Position numbers and translations under genes: made by a program. Shown piece by piece: positions 8,424-16,861 of a stretch of DNA of 64,000 nt (within the stretch, counting starts at the first letter, position 1; each line of letters begins with the position of its first letter). This DNA is from JADHLJ01 sp038116915 (GTDB taxonomy: Bacteria; Pseudomonadota; Alphaproteobacteria; Thalassobaculales; Thalassobaculaceae). Below the pieces are notes generated by a model. That model was given only the letters and a program-made list of their open reading frames with translations, did not search any database and was not told where the DNA came from. The stretch lies in the NCBI GenBank assembly GCA_038116915.1, contig JAYOEU010000002.1, forward strand, positions 67,543 to 131,542. Direction: 5' to 3'.

Positions 8424-8759
8424 CTACTCCGCCGCCTGGTCCACCACGCTTTCGTCGAAGACCGAGCCGTATTCGCGGTCCATGGTGATCGGCGATTCGT
8501 AGAACTCGACCACCGGGGGATGGCCGTATTTCTCGGTCATGTAGGCCTTCCACTCGGCGCTGTAGGCCTTCTCCGCGGCTTCGCGGGACTCCCAGAGATA
8601 GGCGCCACCGCCAACTCCGTCTCGGTACAGCACGTTCTTTCTAAGCAGGCCGTCGGTGGCCATGTAGCGCGGGATCGAGTCGCGGAACATGGTGAACGCC
8701 TCCTCGCGGCTGGTGCCGGCGGGAAGGCCGTAGGTGACGACAGCGAAGACATGGGTCAT
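8424..8759 (-). CDS. YdhR-like/ABM-fold small protein
   Basis: The 111-residue product resembles small dimeric alpha-beta barrel proteins of the YdhR or antibiotic biosynthesis monooxygenase type. It starts THVFAVVTYGLPAGTSREEAF and contains FRDSIPRYMATDGLLRKNVLYRDG and AYLWESREAAEKAYS, the strand-helix-strand pattern and the 'W-S-xAxA' segment of that fold. No cofactor motif is visible, as is usual for these proteins, and the reaction cannot be assigned. The ATG at 8759 is preceded by GGAGCGG. It is convergent with the pirin gene and divergent from the enolase-family gene. Confidence 0.7.
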   Translation of the reverse strand: MTHVFAVVTYGLPAGTSREEAFTMFRDSIPRYMATDGLLRKNVLYRDGVGGGAYLWESREAAEKAYSAEWKAYMTEKYGHPPVVEFYESPITMDREYGSVFDESVVDQAAE

Positions 8760-8920
8760 GAGGCCGCTCCGATCAGCTTGAAACACAGGTTAGCAAATGC
8801 CGGCCGCGCCGTCGTCCCGGAATTGGGCCGGAATTGGACCGGAATTGGGGCTGGACCAATCGATCCCCCGGGACCAGCATGGCCGAAAGCGTTTTCGCCG
8901 AGCCGCTCCGGAGCCCCGCC

Positions 8921-10030
8921 ATGAAAATCGACGACGTCAGCCTTACCCTGTTCAAGTGGGAGGATATCCCCGCCACCAGGTACCATGCCGGGTCCGGCAA
9001 TTCCTCGGGAGAAACCACGCTCGGCCTGTTGACGGTGAGGACCGACGACGGGATCGAAGGACATGCCTTTCTCGGTTCCGCGACCTTCAGCGCCGAGGTT
9101 GACTGCAAGGGTCTGATCCGGTCTCTCAAGCCGATCCTGATGGGCCAGGACCCGCTGGACCGGGAACGGCTTTATCAGGCGATGTGGAAGCGCAGCCGGA
9201 TCACCACGATCCGCTCGATCGGAGCCGTTGATATCGCGCTGTACGACATCGCGGCGAAAGCCGCGGGGCTGCCGCTCTACAAGCTGCTGGGCGGATACCG
9301 GGACTCAATCCCGGCCTATGCCTCCTCGGCGGTGCTGGCCTCACGGGAGGCCTATGCCGAGCAGGCGGTACAGTACAAGGAGGACGGATGGGCCGCGTAC
9401 AAGATCCATCCGCCGGCGATCTGGCGCGAGGATATCGAGGTCTGCCGCGCGGTGCGCGAGGCGGTGGGCGACGACTATGACATCATGCTCGATTCGACCT
9501 GGAGCTATACCTACGACCACGCCATCAAGGTGGGCCGCGCGATCGAGGAGATGAACTTCTTCTGGTACGAGGACCCGCTGGCCGACGACGACTTGATGGG
9601 CTGCATCAAACTGCGCGAGAAGCTGTCGATCCCTCTCATGGCGACGGAGTACTCTCCCGGCGGCTTCACCAACTACGTCCCCTGGATCATCAACAAGGCG
9701 ACCGATTATCTGCGCGGTGACGTGGCGGTGAAGGGCGGGATCACGGCGCTGCTCAAGACCGCGCATCTGGCCGAGGCGTTCGGCATCAATTACGAGGTTC
9801 ATCACGGCGGCAATTCATTGAACAATTGGGCCAACCTGCATGTGATCCTGGCGATCAAGAACACCACCTATTTCGAGGTGCTGCTGCCGTCCGGCGCCCA
9901 GAAATACGGAATCATTGACGATCTGGAGCCGGACGAGAAAGGCATGATCCATGCGCCGACGACGCCAGGCCTCGGCGCCACGATCGATTTCGACCTGATC
10001 AAGGCCAAGACGGTCGAGGTGCTGCGGTAG
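8921..10030 (+). CDS. Mandelate racemase/muconate lactonizing enzyme family protein
   Basis: This is a 369-residue enolase-superfamily enzyme that would abstract a proton alpha to a carboxylate. The acid/base motif K161-I-H163 sits in AAYKIHPPA. The Mg2+ ligands appear as D191 (MLDSTW), E217 (WYEDPL) and E243 (ATEYSP), and H294-H295 in EVHHGG provide the second catalytic base. The KxH arrangement and the H motif point to the dehydratase/racemase branch, but the substrate is not predictable. The ATG at 8921 has GGAG 7 bases upstream and gives the standard N-terminus; an ATG at 8879 is in frame. The following livHMGF cassette may supply its substrate, though 333 bases separate them. Confidence 0.88.
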   Translation: MKIDDVSLTLFKWEDIPATRYHAGSGNSSGETTLGLLTVRTDDGIEGHAFLGSATFSAEVDCKGLIRSLKPILMGQDPLDRERLYQAMWKRSRITTIRSIGAVDIALYDIAAKAAGLPLYKLLGGYRDSIPAYASSAVLASREAYAEQAVQYKEDGWAAYKIHPPAIWREDIEVCRAVREAVGDDYDIMLDSTWSYTYDHAIKVGRAIEEMNFFWYEDPLADDDLMGCIKLREKLSIPLMATEYSPGGFTNYVPWIINKATDYLRGDVAVKGGITALLKTAHLAEAFGINYEVHHGGNSLNNWANLHVILAIKNTTYFEVLLPSGAQKYGIIDDLEPDEKGMIHAPTTPGLGATIDFDLIKAKTVEVLR

Positions 10031-10363
10031 CTATTGTCAGCGCCGGCGTAGAGAAAGCTTTCGGAAAGTTTATAGATCTGTTTCGCCTGTTTTCTTCGTC
10101 GTCACCCCGCCGAAAGGCGGGGTCCATCCCTCCGGCGGTTATATTGGCTCGTCATTCCAATTGGGTGAGGGGGCTGACCCGGCGGTTCGACGGACACGAC
10201 AGCGGCATGGATCCCGCCTTTCGGCGGGATGACGTAGAAAAGAGTCTTCGGCTTTGACCGAGGCGTTTTTGCGTCCGTCGCCCGCCAGTTGTGCCTGCCG
10301 ATTGCCCTTATCGTCCCTTCCGCGTAGGTTCGCCGCGATCGCAACCGATGCCATCGCGGGCTC
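10031..10363. repeat. Intergenic region with a REP-like inverted pair of hairpins
   Basis: This gene-free stretch holds two copies of a 25-base hairpin element in opposite orientation (10101-10125 and 10209-10233), 83 bases apart. In copy one, CCCCGCC pairs with GGCGGGG around a GAAA loop (10105-10122). In copy two, ATCCCGCC pairs with GGCGGGAT around TTTC (10211-10230). When aligned, the copies differ at two of 25 positions, and the two changes compensate each other within the stem. This is typical of REP-like mobile intergenic elements. No transposase is nearby and no clear promoter was identified in the remaining sequence. Confidence 0.7.
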
Positions 10364-11287
10364 ATGGACTGGACGCTTTTCGTCACGCAGATGTTGAACG
10401 GGCTGCAGCTCGGCGTACTGCTGTTTCTGCTGGCGTCCGGCCTCACCCTGATCTTCGGGATCATGGATTTCGTCAATCTGGCGCATGGCTCGCTCTATAT
10501 GGTCGGGGCTTATTTCTGCGCCAGCCTGACCCAATGGACCGACTCTTTCGTGCTGGCGGTGATCCTGGCGCTCCCCCTCACCGCGCTGGTCGGTCTGGCG
10601 GTGGAAGTTGTCGTGATCAGACGGCTTTACGCGCGAAACCATCTCGACCATGTGTTGGCGACATTCGGGCTGATCCTCTGCTTTGATGCAGCGGTGCAGT
10701 TTCTCTGGGGGCCGGCCGGGATGGCGATCCGGCTGCCGGCGGTCCTGAACGGCCAGGTGGAGATTCTGCCGGAGATCGTCTTTCCGACATTCCGGCTGCT
10801 GATCATCGCCGCCGGGCTCCTGGTTGCGCTCGGGCTGTACCTTGTGGTCACCAGAACACGCGCGGGCATGCTGATCCGGGCCGGGGCGTCGAACCGGACC
10901 ATGGTTTCGGCCCTGGGCGTGGATATCCAGTTTCTGTTCACTCTGGTGTTCGCGGCGGGCGCGGCGATGGCCGGCCTCGCGGGGATGATGATCGCGCCGA
11001 TCACCGAGGCCAGCATCGGCATGGGCAACGACATCATCATCGTCGCCTTCGTGGTGATCATCATCGGCGGCATCGGCTCCATCAAGGGCGCCTTCCTGTC
11101 CGCCCTGCTGGTGGGGCTGATCGACACGATGGGCCGCTCGTTTCTGGATACGTTTCTGAAGCTGTTTTTCAGTGACCAGAACGCCGAGACCGCAGCGCCG
11201 GCGTTGTCCGCCATGCTCATCTACGTGCTGATGGCGACAATCCTCGCATTCCGGCCCCAGGGCCTGTTCCCTCCGAAGGGCCGTTAG
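10364..11287 (+). CDS. livH: Branched-chain amino acid-type ABC transporter permease (LivH)
   Basis: This is the first inner-membrane permease of a HAAT-family ABC importer, 307 residues. It has multiple hydrophobic segments and the LivH signature SGLTLIFGIMDFVNLAHGSLYMVGAYF near residue 25. The cytoplasmic coupling region TRAGMLIRAGASNRTMVSALGVD is near residue 165, and the C-terminal part has VVIIIGGIGSIKGAFLSALLVG. It heads a four-gene run livH-livM-livG-livF with 2-base or overlapping junctions. No substrate-binding protein accompanies the run in the window, so the ligand is unknown; branched-chain amino acids, urea, amides and aromatic acids are all possible for this family. Confidence 0.92.
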   Translation: MDWTLFVTQMLNGLQLGVLLFLLASGLTLIFGIMDFVNLAHGSLYMVGAYFCASLTQWTDSFVLAVILALPLTALVGLAVEVVVIRRLYARNHLDHVLATFGLILCFDAAVQFLWGPAGMAIRLPAVLNGQVEILPEIVFPTFRLLIIAAGLLVALGLYLVVTRTRAGMLIRAGASNRTMVSALGVDIQFLFTLVFAAGAAMAGLAGMMIAPITEASIGMGNDIIIVAFVVIIIGGIGSIKGAFLSALLVGLIDTMGRSFLDTFLKLFFSDQNAETAAPALSAMLIYVLMATILAFRPQGLFPPKGR

Positions 11288-11289
11288 CG

Positions 11290-12276
11290 ATGGAGCGGGC
11301 TCCGCTATTTTCGCCCCGGCAATGGCCGCCCCGCGGCCGGCTGATGGCCGTCGGCCTGATTCTGCTGGCCCTGCTGCCGCTTTACGTGGCCGTGACCGGG
11401 GACGCGTTCTATCTGGATCTCGGCAGCCGGCTGATGATCCTCGGCATCGCCGGAGTCAGCCTGAACCTTATCCTCGGGCATGGCGGCATGATCAGTTTCG
11501 GGCACGCCGCCTATCTCGGGATCGGCGCCTATTGCGTCGGCATTCCCGCTTACTACGGCATCTATGACGGGTTCCTGCAGATCCCGCTCGCGGTCATCTG
11601 CTCCGCCGCCTTCGCCCTGATCACCGGGGCGATCTGCCTGCGCACCAAGGGCGTCTATTTCATCATGATCACCATGGCGTTCACCCAGATGGTCTTCTTC
11701 GCCTTCGTGAGCCTGGAGGAATATGGCGGCGACGACGGGCTGGTCATCGACCTGCGCAGCCAATTCGCCGGACTGTTCGACATTGAGGGCGCGACCGGCC
11801 TCTACTATTTCATCTTCGCCTCGCTTCTGGCGGTTCTGTATCTGGTGCACCGGATCACCCGGTCGCGTTTTGGCATGGTCATCGAGGGTGCCCGCGGCAA
11901 CGAGCGCAGGATGCACGCGATCGGTTACGACACTTACCGCTACCGCCTCGTCTGCTATGTCATCGCCGGCGCCATTTGCGGGTATGCCGGCGCACTGTTG
12001 GGCAATTTCACCAATTTCATCAGTCCGGAAATGATGGACTGGGTCGCGTCGGGCGAGCTGATCTTCATGGTCGTCCTGGGGGGCACGGGCACCTTGTTCG
12101 GACCGATTCTCGGCGCCGCCTCGTTTGTGCTGCTCGAGGAATGGCTGTCGGCGATCACCATCTACTGGAAGTTCATTTTCGGCGCGATGCTGATCCTGGT
12201 GGTGCTGTTCTGGCGCGGCGGGCTCAACGGGTTGGCCGACTGGATCGGGAGGGCGGCATGGCGCAAGCACTCCTGA
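11290..12276 (+). CDS. livM: Branched-chain amino acid-type ABC transporter permease (LivM)
   Basis: This is the second permease of the same importer, 328 residues. The LivM signature GVSLNLILGHGGMISFGHAAYLGIGAY is near residue 57, and the conserved loop SRFGMVIEGARGNERRMHAIGYDTYRYRLVCYV is near residue 195. The C-terminus carries VVLGGTGTLFGPILGAASFVLLEEWL. Two bases separate it from livH, and its last 19 bases overlap the ATP-binding protein gene, which implies translational coupling. Confidence 0.92.
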   Translation: MERAPLFSPRQWPPRGRLMAVGLILLALLPLYVAVTGDAFYLDLGSRLMILGIAGVSLNLILGHGGMISFGHAAYLGIGAYCVGIPAYYGIYDGFLQIPLAVICSAAFALITGAICLRTKGVYFIMITMAFTQMVFFAFVSLEEYGGDDGLVIDLRSQFAGLFDIEGATGLYYFIFASLLAVLYLVHRITRSRFGMVIEGARGNERRMHAIGYDTYRYRLVCYVIAGAICGYAGALLGNFTNFISPEMMDWVASGELIFMVVLGGTGTLFGPILGAASFVLLEEWLSAITIYWKFIFGAMLILVVLFWRGGLNGLADWIGRAAWRKHS

Positions 12277-13031
12277 AGGTCGAGAACCTGTACAAGAGCT
12301 TCGGCGGCGTGACCGCGACGGATCATGTTGATCTGGACGTGGTTCCCGGTGAGATCCACGCGGTGATCGGCCCGAACGGCGCCGGCAAGACGACGCTGGT
12401 GACCCAGTTGTCGGGAGAGCTTCGGCCGGACGGCGGGCGGGTGACCTTTGACGGTCGGACGATCACGGCGATGCCCGCGCCCTTGCGTTCGCGGCTCGGG
12501 ATCGCGCGCTCGTTTCAGATTACCAGCCTGATGCTCGACATGACGGCGCGGGACAATGTGGCGCTGGCGGTGCAGGCCCGGGCGGGTCATTCCTTCCGGT
12601 TCTGGGCCGATGCCCGCCATGACCGCGCGGTTACCGATCCCGCATTGGCCGTCCTCAATCAGGTCGGCCTGGCGGACCGGGCGGGCGAGATCACGCGGGC
12701 GATGAGTCATGGCGAGCACCGGCTGCTCGAGATCGCCGTGGCGCTGGCTACCCAACCCCGGCTGCTGTTGCTGGACGAGCCGATGGCCGGCATGGGGATG
12801 GAGGAGGCTCAACGCATGATCGGCTTTCTCGCCGGCCTCAAGGGCGGGATCAGCATGCTTCTGGTCGAGCACGACATGGACGCGGTTTTCGCGCTCGCCG
12901 ACCGGATCACCGTGCTGGTGAACGGCCGGGTGATCGCGTCGGGGCCGCCGGACCGGATCCGCGGCGACGAGGCGGTGCGTCATGCCTATCTCGGCGATAA
13001 GACGACGGAGACTGTCGGAGGGGCCGGCTGA
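12258..13031 (+). CDS. livG: ABC transporter ATP-binding protein (LivG)
   Basis: This is the first ATPase of the cassette, 257 residues. Walker A is GPNGAGKTT near residue 40, and Walker B is LLLLDEPMAGMG near residue 172. The signature motif reads MSHGEHRLLEIA instead of the common LSxGxxR form, which is a typical LivG variation. H-loop LVEHDMDAVF follows. The ATG at 12258 lies inside livM. The frame is open further upstream, but that part does not resemble protein. The stop overlaps the livF start by one base (TGATG). Confidence 0.93.
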   Translation: MAQALLKVENLYKSFGGVTATDHVDLDVVPGEIHAVIGPNGAGKTTLVTQLSGELRPDGGRVTFDGRTITAMPAPLRSRLGIARSFQITSLMLDMTARDNVALAVQARAGHSFRFWADARHDRAVTDPALAVLNQVGLADRAGEITRAMSHGEHRLLEIAVALATQPRLLLLDEPMAGMGMEEAQRMIGFLAGLKGGISMLLVEHDMDAVFALADRITVLVNGRVIASGPPDRIRGDEAVRHAYLGDKTTETVGGAG

Positions 13032-13732
13032 TGCTCTCGGTTCGCGACATCCGGACTCATTACGGCGCGAGCCAGGCGTTGTTCGGCATGTCGCTGGAAG
13101 TCGGCGCGCGCGAGGTCGTAACCCTGATGGGGCGCAACGGCATGGGCAAGACCACCACCGTGCATTCGATCATGGGAATCACGCCGGTCTCATCGGGCGA
13201 GATCGAATTCGAGGGCCGGCGGATCGATGCGCTGCCGAGTTTCCGGATCGGCCGGGCCGGGATCGGTCTGGTTCCGGAAGGCCGGCAGGTCTTCCCGAAC
13301 CTCACTGTCCGGGAGAATCTGATCGCCACCGCCGCCAACCGCTCCGAAGGAAACCGGGCCTGGAACCTGGACGAGGTGCTCGACATGTTTCCAGCGCTCC
13401 GGGACCGCCTCTCCAGCATGGGCAACCTGTTGTCCGGCGGCGAGCAGCAGATGCTGGCCATCGGGCGGGCGCTGATGACCAACCCGAAGCTGTTGATCCT
13501 GGACGAAGCGACCGAGGGGCTGGCGCCCCTGGTCCGCCGCGACATCTGGACCTGCCTCGGGAGCCTCAAGCAGGCGGGTCAGGCGATCCTGGTAATCGAC
13601 AAGAATATCGAGGATCTCACCCGCGTCGCCGACCGGCATTATGTCATTGAAAAAGGCCAGGTGGTCTGGTCCGGCACCTCCGAGGAGCTGCGCGGGCGCC
13701 AGGATGTGCTGACGGAAAAGCTGGGCGTGTAG
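13031..13732 (+). CDS. livF: ABC transporter ATP-binding protein (LivF)
   Basis: This is the second ATPase of the cassette, 233 residues, the usual LivF size. Walker A is GRNGMGKTT near residue 36 (Met replacing the common Ala), and the signature is LLSGGEQQMLAIGRAL near residue 134. Walker B is LLILDEATEGLAP and the switch region reads LVIDKNIEDL, where most homologues have VEQN. It ends the livHMGF run; 85 bases separate it from an acyl-CoA dehydrogenase gene, which might be read through. Confidence 0.93.
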   Translation: MLSVRDIRTHYGASQALFGMSLEVGAREVVTLMGRNGMGKTTTVHSIMGITPVSSGEIEFEGRRIDALPSFRIGRAGIGLVPEGRQVFPNLTVRENLIATAANRSEGNRAWNLDEVLDMFPALRDRLSSMGNLLSGGEQQMLAIGRALMTNPKLLILDEATEGLAPLVRRDIWTCLGSLKQAGQAILVIDKNIEDLTRVADRHYVIEKGQVVWSGTSEELRGRQDVLTEKLGV

Positions 13733-13817
13733 GCGGTTGCCATCCCCGCGCCGTCTGGCCATCATCACCGCGCCGGCGCGCCGGGCCGGGCGAGCGTGAA
13801 CGAGGGGAAAATCTCCC

Positions 13818-14960
13818 ATGGATTTCGAACTTTCCAGTGAACAGCAGCTTTTGAAGGACAGTGCCGATCGTCTGATCGCCGACCGGTACGACCTGCGGGC
13901 GCGGAACAAGATTCTGGAGAGTGATGCCGGCTGGAGCCGCGAGATCTGGTCGACCCTCGCGGAACTCGGTTTCCTCGGTTTGCCATTCAACGCCGAGGAC
14001 GGCGGGTTCGATGGCGGCCCGGTTGAGCAGATGCTGATCCTGGAGGCCTTCGGGCGCGGTTTGCTGGTCGAACCGTATCTCGCCACCGTGGTCTTGGGCG
14101 GCAGCGCGGTCGCGTTGGCGGCAAGCGCGGAGCGCCGAGCCGAGATTCTGGGAGCCGTTACCGCCGGCGAACGGCTGCTGGCCTTCGCCCATGGCGAGCG
14201 GTATTCCCGCTATCGGTTGCGGCAGGTCGAAACCCAGGCGCGGCGCGACGGCGGCGGCTGGGTTCTCGACGGGGAAAAGACCACGGTCATCCACGGCGCC
14301 GAGGCGGATATCCTGATCGTCAGCGCCCGCACGGGCGGTGGCAAGGACGAGGAAAACGGAATCAGTCTGTTCCTGGTACCGGCGAACGCGCCCGGCCTGA
14401 CCGTGCGCGGCTACCCGACGATCGATGGCATGCGCGGCGCGGACATCACCTTCGCCTCGGTCAAACTGCCCGCCGATGCGCTGCTGGGCGAGGCGGACAA
14501 TGCCTTTGGTGTGATCGAACAGGTGGAGCAGCATGGCATCGCCGCTGTCGCCGCCGAGGGTCTCGGCGCCATGCAGGCGGCGTTGGATATGACGGTCGAG
14601 TACCTGAAAACCCGCACCCAATTCGGCCGCCCGATCGGCGACTTCCAGGTTCTGCAGCATCGCGCCGCCGACATGTATGTGGCGGTCGAGGAAGCCCGCA
14701 GCATTGCGATCTACGCCGCCATGATGGTCAGCGAGCCGGACCCGGTCCTCCGCCGCCACGCGATGGCTACCGCGAAGGCCCAAGTCGGTCTCTCGGCCCG
14801 CGAGGTCGGTCAGGGCGGGGTGCAACTGCACGGCGGTATCGGCATCACCGAGGAATATGCGGTCGGCCATTATTTCAAGCGGCTGTCGATGATCGAGCGG
14901 CAGTTCGGTGATGTCGAGCACCACATGGCGCTGCTGTCGTCCATGGAGCCGGTCGACTAG
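13818..14960 (+). CDS. Acyl-CoA dehydrogenase, PimD-like small subunit type
   Basis: This 380-residue acyl-CoA dehydrogenase homologue most resembles the small subunit of pimeloyl-CoA dehydrogenase (PimD), which pairs with a large PimC partner in dicarboxylic acid degradation. It has the N-terminal helical domain (LSSEQQLLKDSADRLIADRY), a middle beta domain, and a C-terminal FAD segment with TRTQFGRPIGDFQVLQHRAADMYVAVEEARS and QLHGGIGITEEYAVGHYFKRL. The YEGT motif that carries the catalytic Glu in standard enzymes is not apparent near the C-terminus (IERQFGDVEHHM instead), as in the PimD group. No PimC-like large subunit is adjacent. It follows livF by 85 bases, so the transported compound may be a carboxylic acid. 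Confidence 0.88.
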   Translation: MDFELSSEQQLLKDSADRLIADRYDLRARNKILESDAGWSREIWSTLAELGFLGLPFNAEDGGFDGGPVEQMLILEAFGRGLLVEPYLATVVLGGSAVALAASAERRAEILGAVTAGERLLAFAHGERYSRYRLRQVETQARRDGGGWVLDGEKTTVIHGAEADILIVSARTGGGKDEENGISLFLVPANAPGLTVRGYPTIDGMRGADITFASVKLPADALLGEADNAFGVIEQVEQHGIAAVAAEGLGAMQAALDMTVEYLKTRTQFGRPIGDFQVLQHRAADMYVAVEEARSIAIYAAMMVSEPDPVLRRHAMATAKAQVGLSAREVGQGGVQLHGGIGITEEYAVGHYFKRLSMIERQFGDVEHHMALLSSMEPVD

Positions 14961-14978
14961 GGATCATCGCACAGGTTG

Positions 14979-15902
14979 CTAGCCTGTTTTACCGGCCCGC
15001 AGCCGCGCCTGCTTGCGGGCGACGTTTTCCCGGTGCGCGATGTAGCTGACGCTGCCGATGATGATGGCGGACCCGATCCAGGTCCAGATTTCGGGAACCT
15101 CGGCGAAGACCAGAAAACCGATCAGCGCCGCCCAGGCGAGCTGCAGAAACTTCACCGGCTGCACCGCGGAAACCTCGGCAAGCTTGACGCCCTGAATCAT
15201 GCAGAGATGTCCGAGGGTCGCGAGCCCGGCCGTCGTGATCAGCAGCAGCCATTCCTCCATCGTCGGGGTGCGCCAGACATAAAGCGCCGGTCCCATGATC
15301 GTCAGCGTCACGAAGACCGAGAGATAGGCGACGACCGCGGGGCCGGACTCCCGCCGGGTCAGGACCTTGGCGATCAGGTCGGTGACCGCGAAAAGCGGGG
15401 CGGCGAACAGCATTGCAAGGGCACCGGGGTGAATTTCCGCAAAGCCTGGCCGCAGGATCACCACCGCGCCGAGGAGACCGACGATGACCGCGATGATCCG
15501 CCGGATCCGCACCCTCTCGCCAAGGAACAGTGCCGCCCCGACGGTGGCGAAGACCGGCGCCGTGAAGCCCATCGCCGTGACCTCGGCGATCGGGATATGC
15601 GCCATGGCATAGAACCAGCACATCACGCCGACCGCGTGCAGCACCCCCCGGATCGCGTGCAATTTGAAGTTGGCGGCGCGCAGGTCGGCTAGATTGATCT
15701 TCAAGAAGAACGGCAGCATGAACACCAGCCCGAGGGCATAGCGCATGAAGGACACCTGGATCGGGTTCATGGACGAGCCGACATGCCGCACGATCGCGGT
15801 GAAGGACGCGAAGATCAGTCCGGCGACCGCCATCCAGATCATGCCCTGAACGTTGGGTGAAACCAGCGCAAGCCGGCGTTGTATTCCGGTGAGAACCGAC
15901 AT
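14979..15902 (-). CDS. DMT superfamily (EamA) transporter
   Basis: The product has 307 residues with about ten hydrophobic segments and two EamA repeats. The first repeat runs from MIWMAVAGLIFASFTAIVRHVG to the conserved FTAPVFATVGAALFLGERV near residue 118. The second begins near AMLFAAPLFAVTDLIAKVLTRRE and ends with VQPVKFLQLAWAALIGFLVFAEVPEIWTWIGSAIIIGS. This pattern marks drug/metabolite exporters of the inner membrane; the substrate cannot be told. It is convergent with the acyl-CoA dehydrogenase gene and divergent from the rhodanese gene. Confidence 0.92.
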   Translation of the reverse strand: MSVLTGIQRRLALVSPNVQGMIWMAVAGLIFASFTAIVRHVGSSMNPIQVSFMRYALGLVFMLPFFLKINLADLRAANFKLHAIRGVLHAVGVMCWFYAMAHIPIAEVTAMGFTAPVFATVGAALFLGERVRIRRIIAVIVGLLGAVVILRPGFAEIHPGALAMLFAAPLFAVTDLIAKVLTRRESGPAVVAYLSVFVTLTIMGPALYVWRTPTMEEWLLLITTAGLATLGHLCMIQGVKLAEVSAVQPVKFLQLAWAALIGFLVFAEVPEIWTWIGSAIIIGSVSYIAHRENVARKQARLRAGKTG

Positions 15903-15930
15903 GGACTAGAGTGCCGAGGATGGTGACAGG

Positions 15931-15947
15931 CGGGCGCCGGGCGCCCG
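15931..15947. promoter_or_regulatory. GC-rich 8-bp inverted repeat in a divergent promoter region
   Basis: CGGGCGCC and GGCGCCCG flank a single G between the divergent EamA and sulfurtransferase genes. It could be an operator or a hairpin in the sulfurtransferase leader. GC-only palindromes are easily formed by chance in this genome, so the call is weak. Confidence 0.22.
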
Positions 15948-15969
15948 AGCGCTCGAAAGGAGCATGGGA

Positions 15970-16851
15970 ATGGGTATCGAGGCAAACCAATTCAAGCATC
16001 CGGGGTTTCTGGTTTCAACCGAATGGCTGACCTCGCGGCTGAACGATCCCAATATCCGGATCTATGACTGCACCACCCATCTTCTGCCGCATCCGACCAA
16101 GGCCTATACCGTGGGCAGCGGGCGCGAGGACTATGACAAGAGTCATATTCCGGGAGCCGATTTCCTCGACCTGCAGGACGAGCTTTCGGATCAGGACAGC
16201 AAGTTCCGCTTCACCTTCCCCTCGCCGGATCTCTTCGCGGCCGCGGTGGGCAAACACGGCCTTGGCGACGGTACCGAGGTTATCCTTTACAGCACCACGA
16301 CCCCGCAATGGGCGACGCGGGTCTGGTGGATGCTGCGCGCCTTCGGCTTCGACAATGCCCGGGTGCTGGATGGCGGGCTGGTGAAATGGGTCAAGGAGGG
16401 CCGCCCGGTTTCGACGGCGCCGGCCTCCTACGCGCCCGCCACCTTCACGCCCAAGCCGCGCGACGGTCTGATCGTCCAGAAAGAGGAGGTGCTTGCCGCG
16501 ATCGGCGACGGCGGGGTCTGCACGATCAACGCGCTTTCTCGCGAGCAGCATGCCGGCGGCGGCCGCGCCTATGGCCGAATGGGACGGATCGCCGGCAGTG
16601 CCAACGTGCCGACCGCCGAATTGCTGGACCCGAAAACCAACGCCTTCATCCCCGCCGGCGAGATCGCCGCCCGGTTCGCCGATGTCGGCGCGGACAAGTC
16701 CAAGCGCATCCTCACCTATTGCGGCGGCGGCATCGCCGCCAGCGCGACGGCGATGCTCCTGGTCATGCTCGGCCACGAGGATGTCGGGCTTTACGACAAT
16801 TCCATGTCCGAATGGTCGAACGACGATTCCCTGCCGATGGAGACAGGCTGA
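15970..16851 (+). CDS. Two-domain sulfurtransferase (rhodanese family)
   Basis: This enzyme moves sulfane sulfur to cyanide or a thiol acceptor. The 293-residue protein has an inactive N-terminal rhodanese domain (FLVSTEWLTSRL, SHIPGADFLDLQDELS) and a catalytic C-terminal domain with the active-site loop C251-GGGIAAS. The motif differs from classic 3-mercaptopyruvate sulfurtransferase loops (CGSGVTA), so thiosulfate or another donor is possible. AGGAG lies 7 bases before the ATG at 15970; an ATG at 15964 is too close to it. No sulfur-metabolism genes flank it. Confidence 0.88.
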   Translation: MGIEANQFKHPGFLVSTEWLTSRLNDPNIRIYDCTTHLLPHPTKAYTVGSGREDYDKSHIPGADFLDLQDELSDQDSKFRFTFPSPDLFAAAVGKHGLGDGTEVILYSTTTPQWATRVWWMLRAFGFDNARVLDGGLVKWVKEGRPVSTAPASYAPATFTPKPRDGLIVQKEEVLAAIGDGGVCTINALSREQHAGGGRAYGRMGRIAGSANVPTAELLDPKTNAFIPAGEIAARFADVGADKSKRILTYCGGGIAASATAMLLVMLGHEDVGLYDNSMSEWSNDDSLPMETG

Positions 16852-16861
16852 GCCAGGTCGC

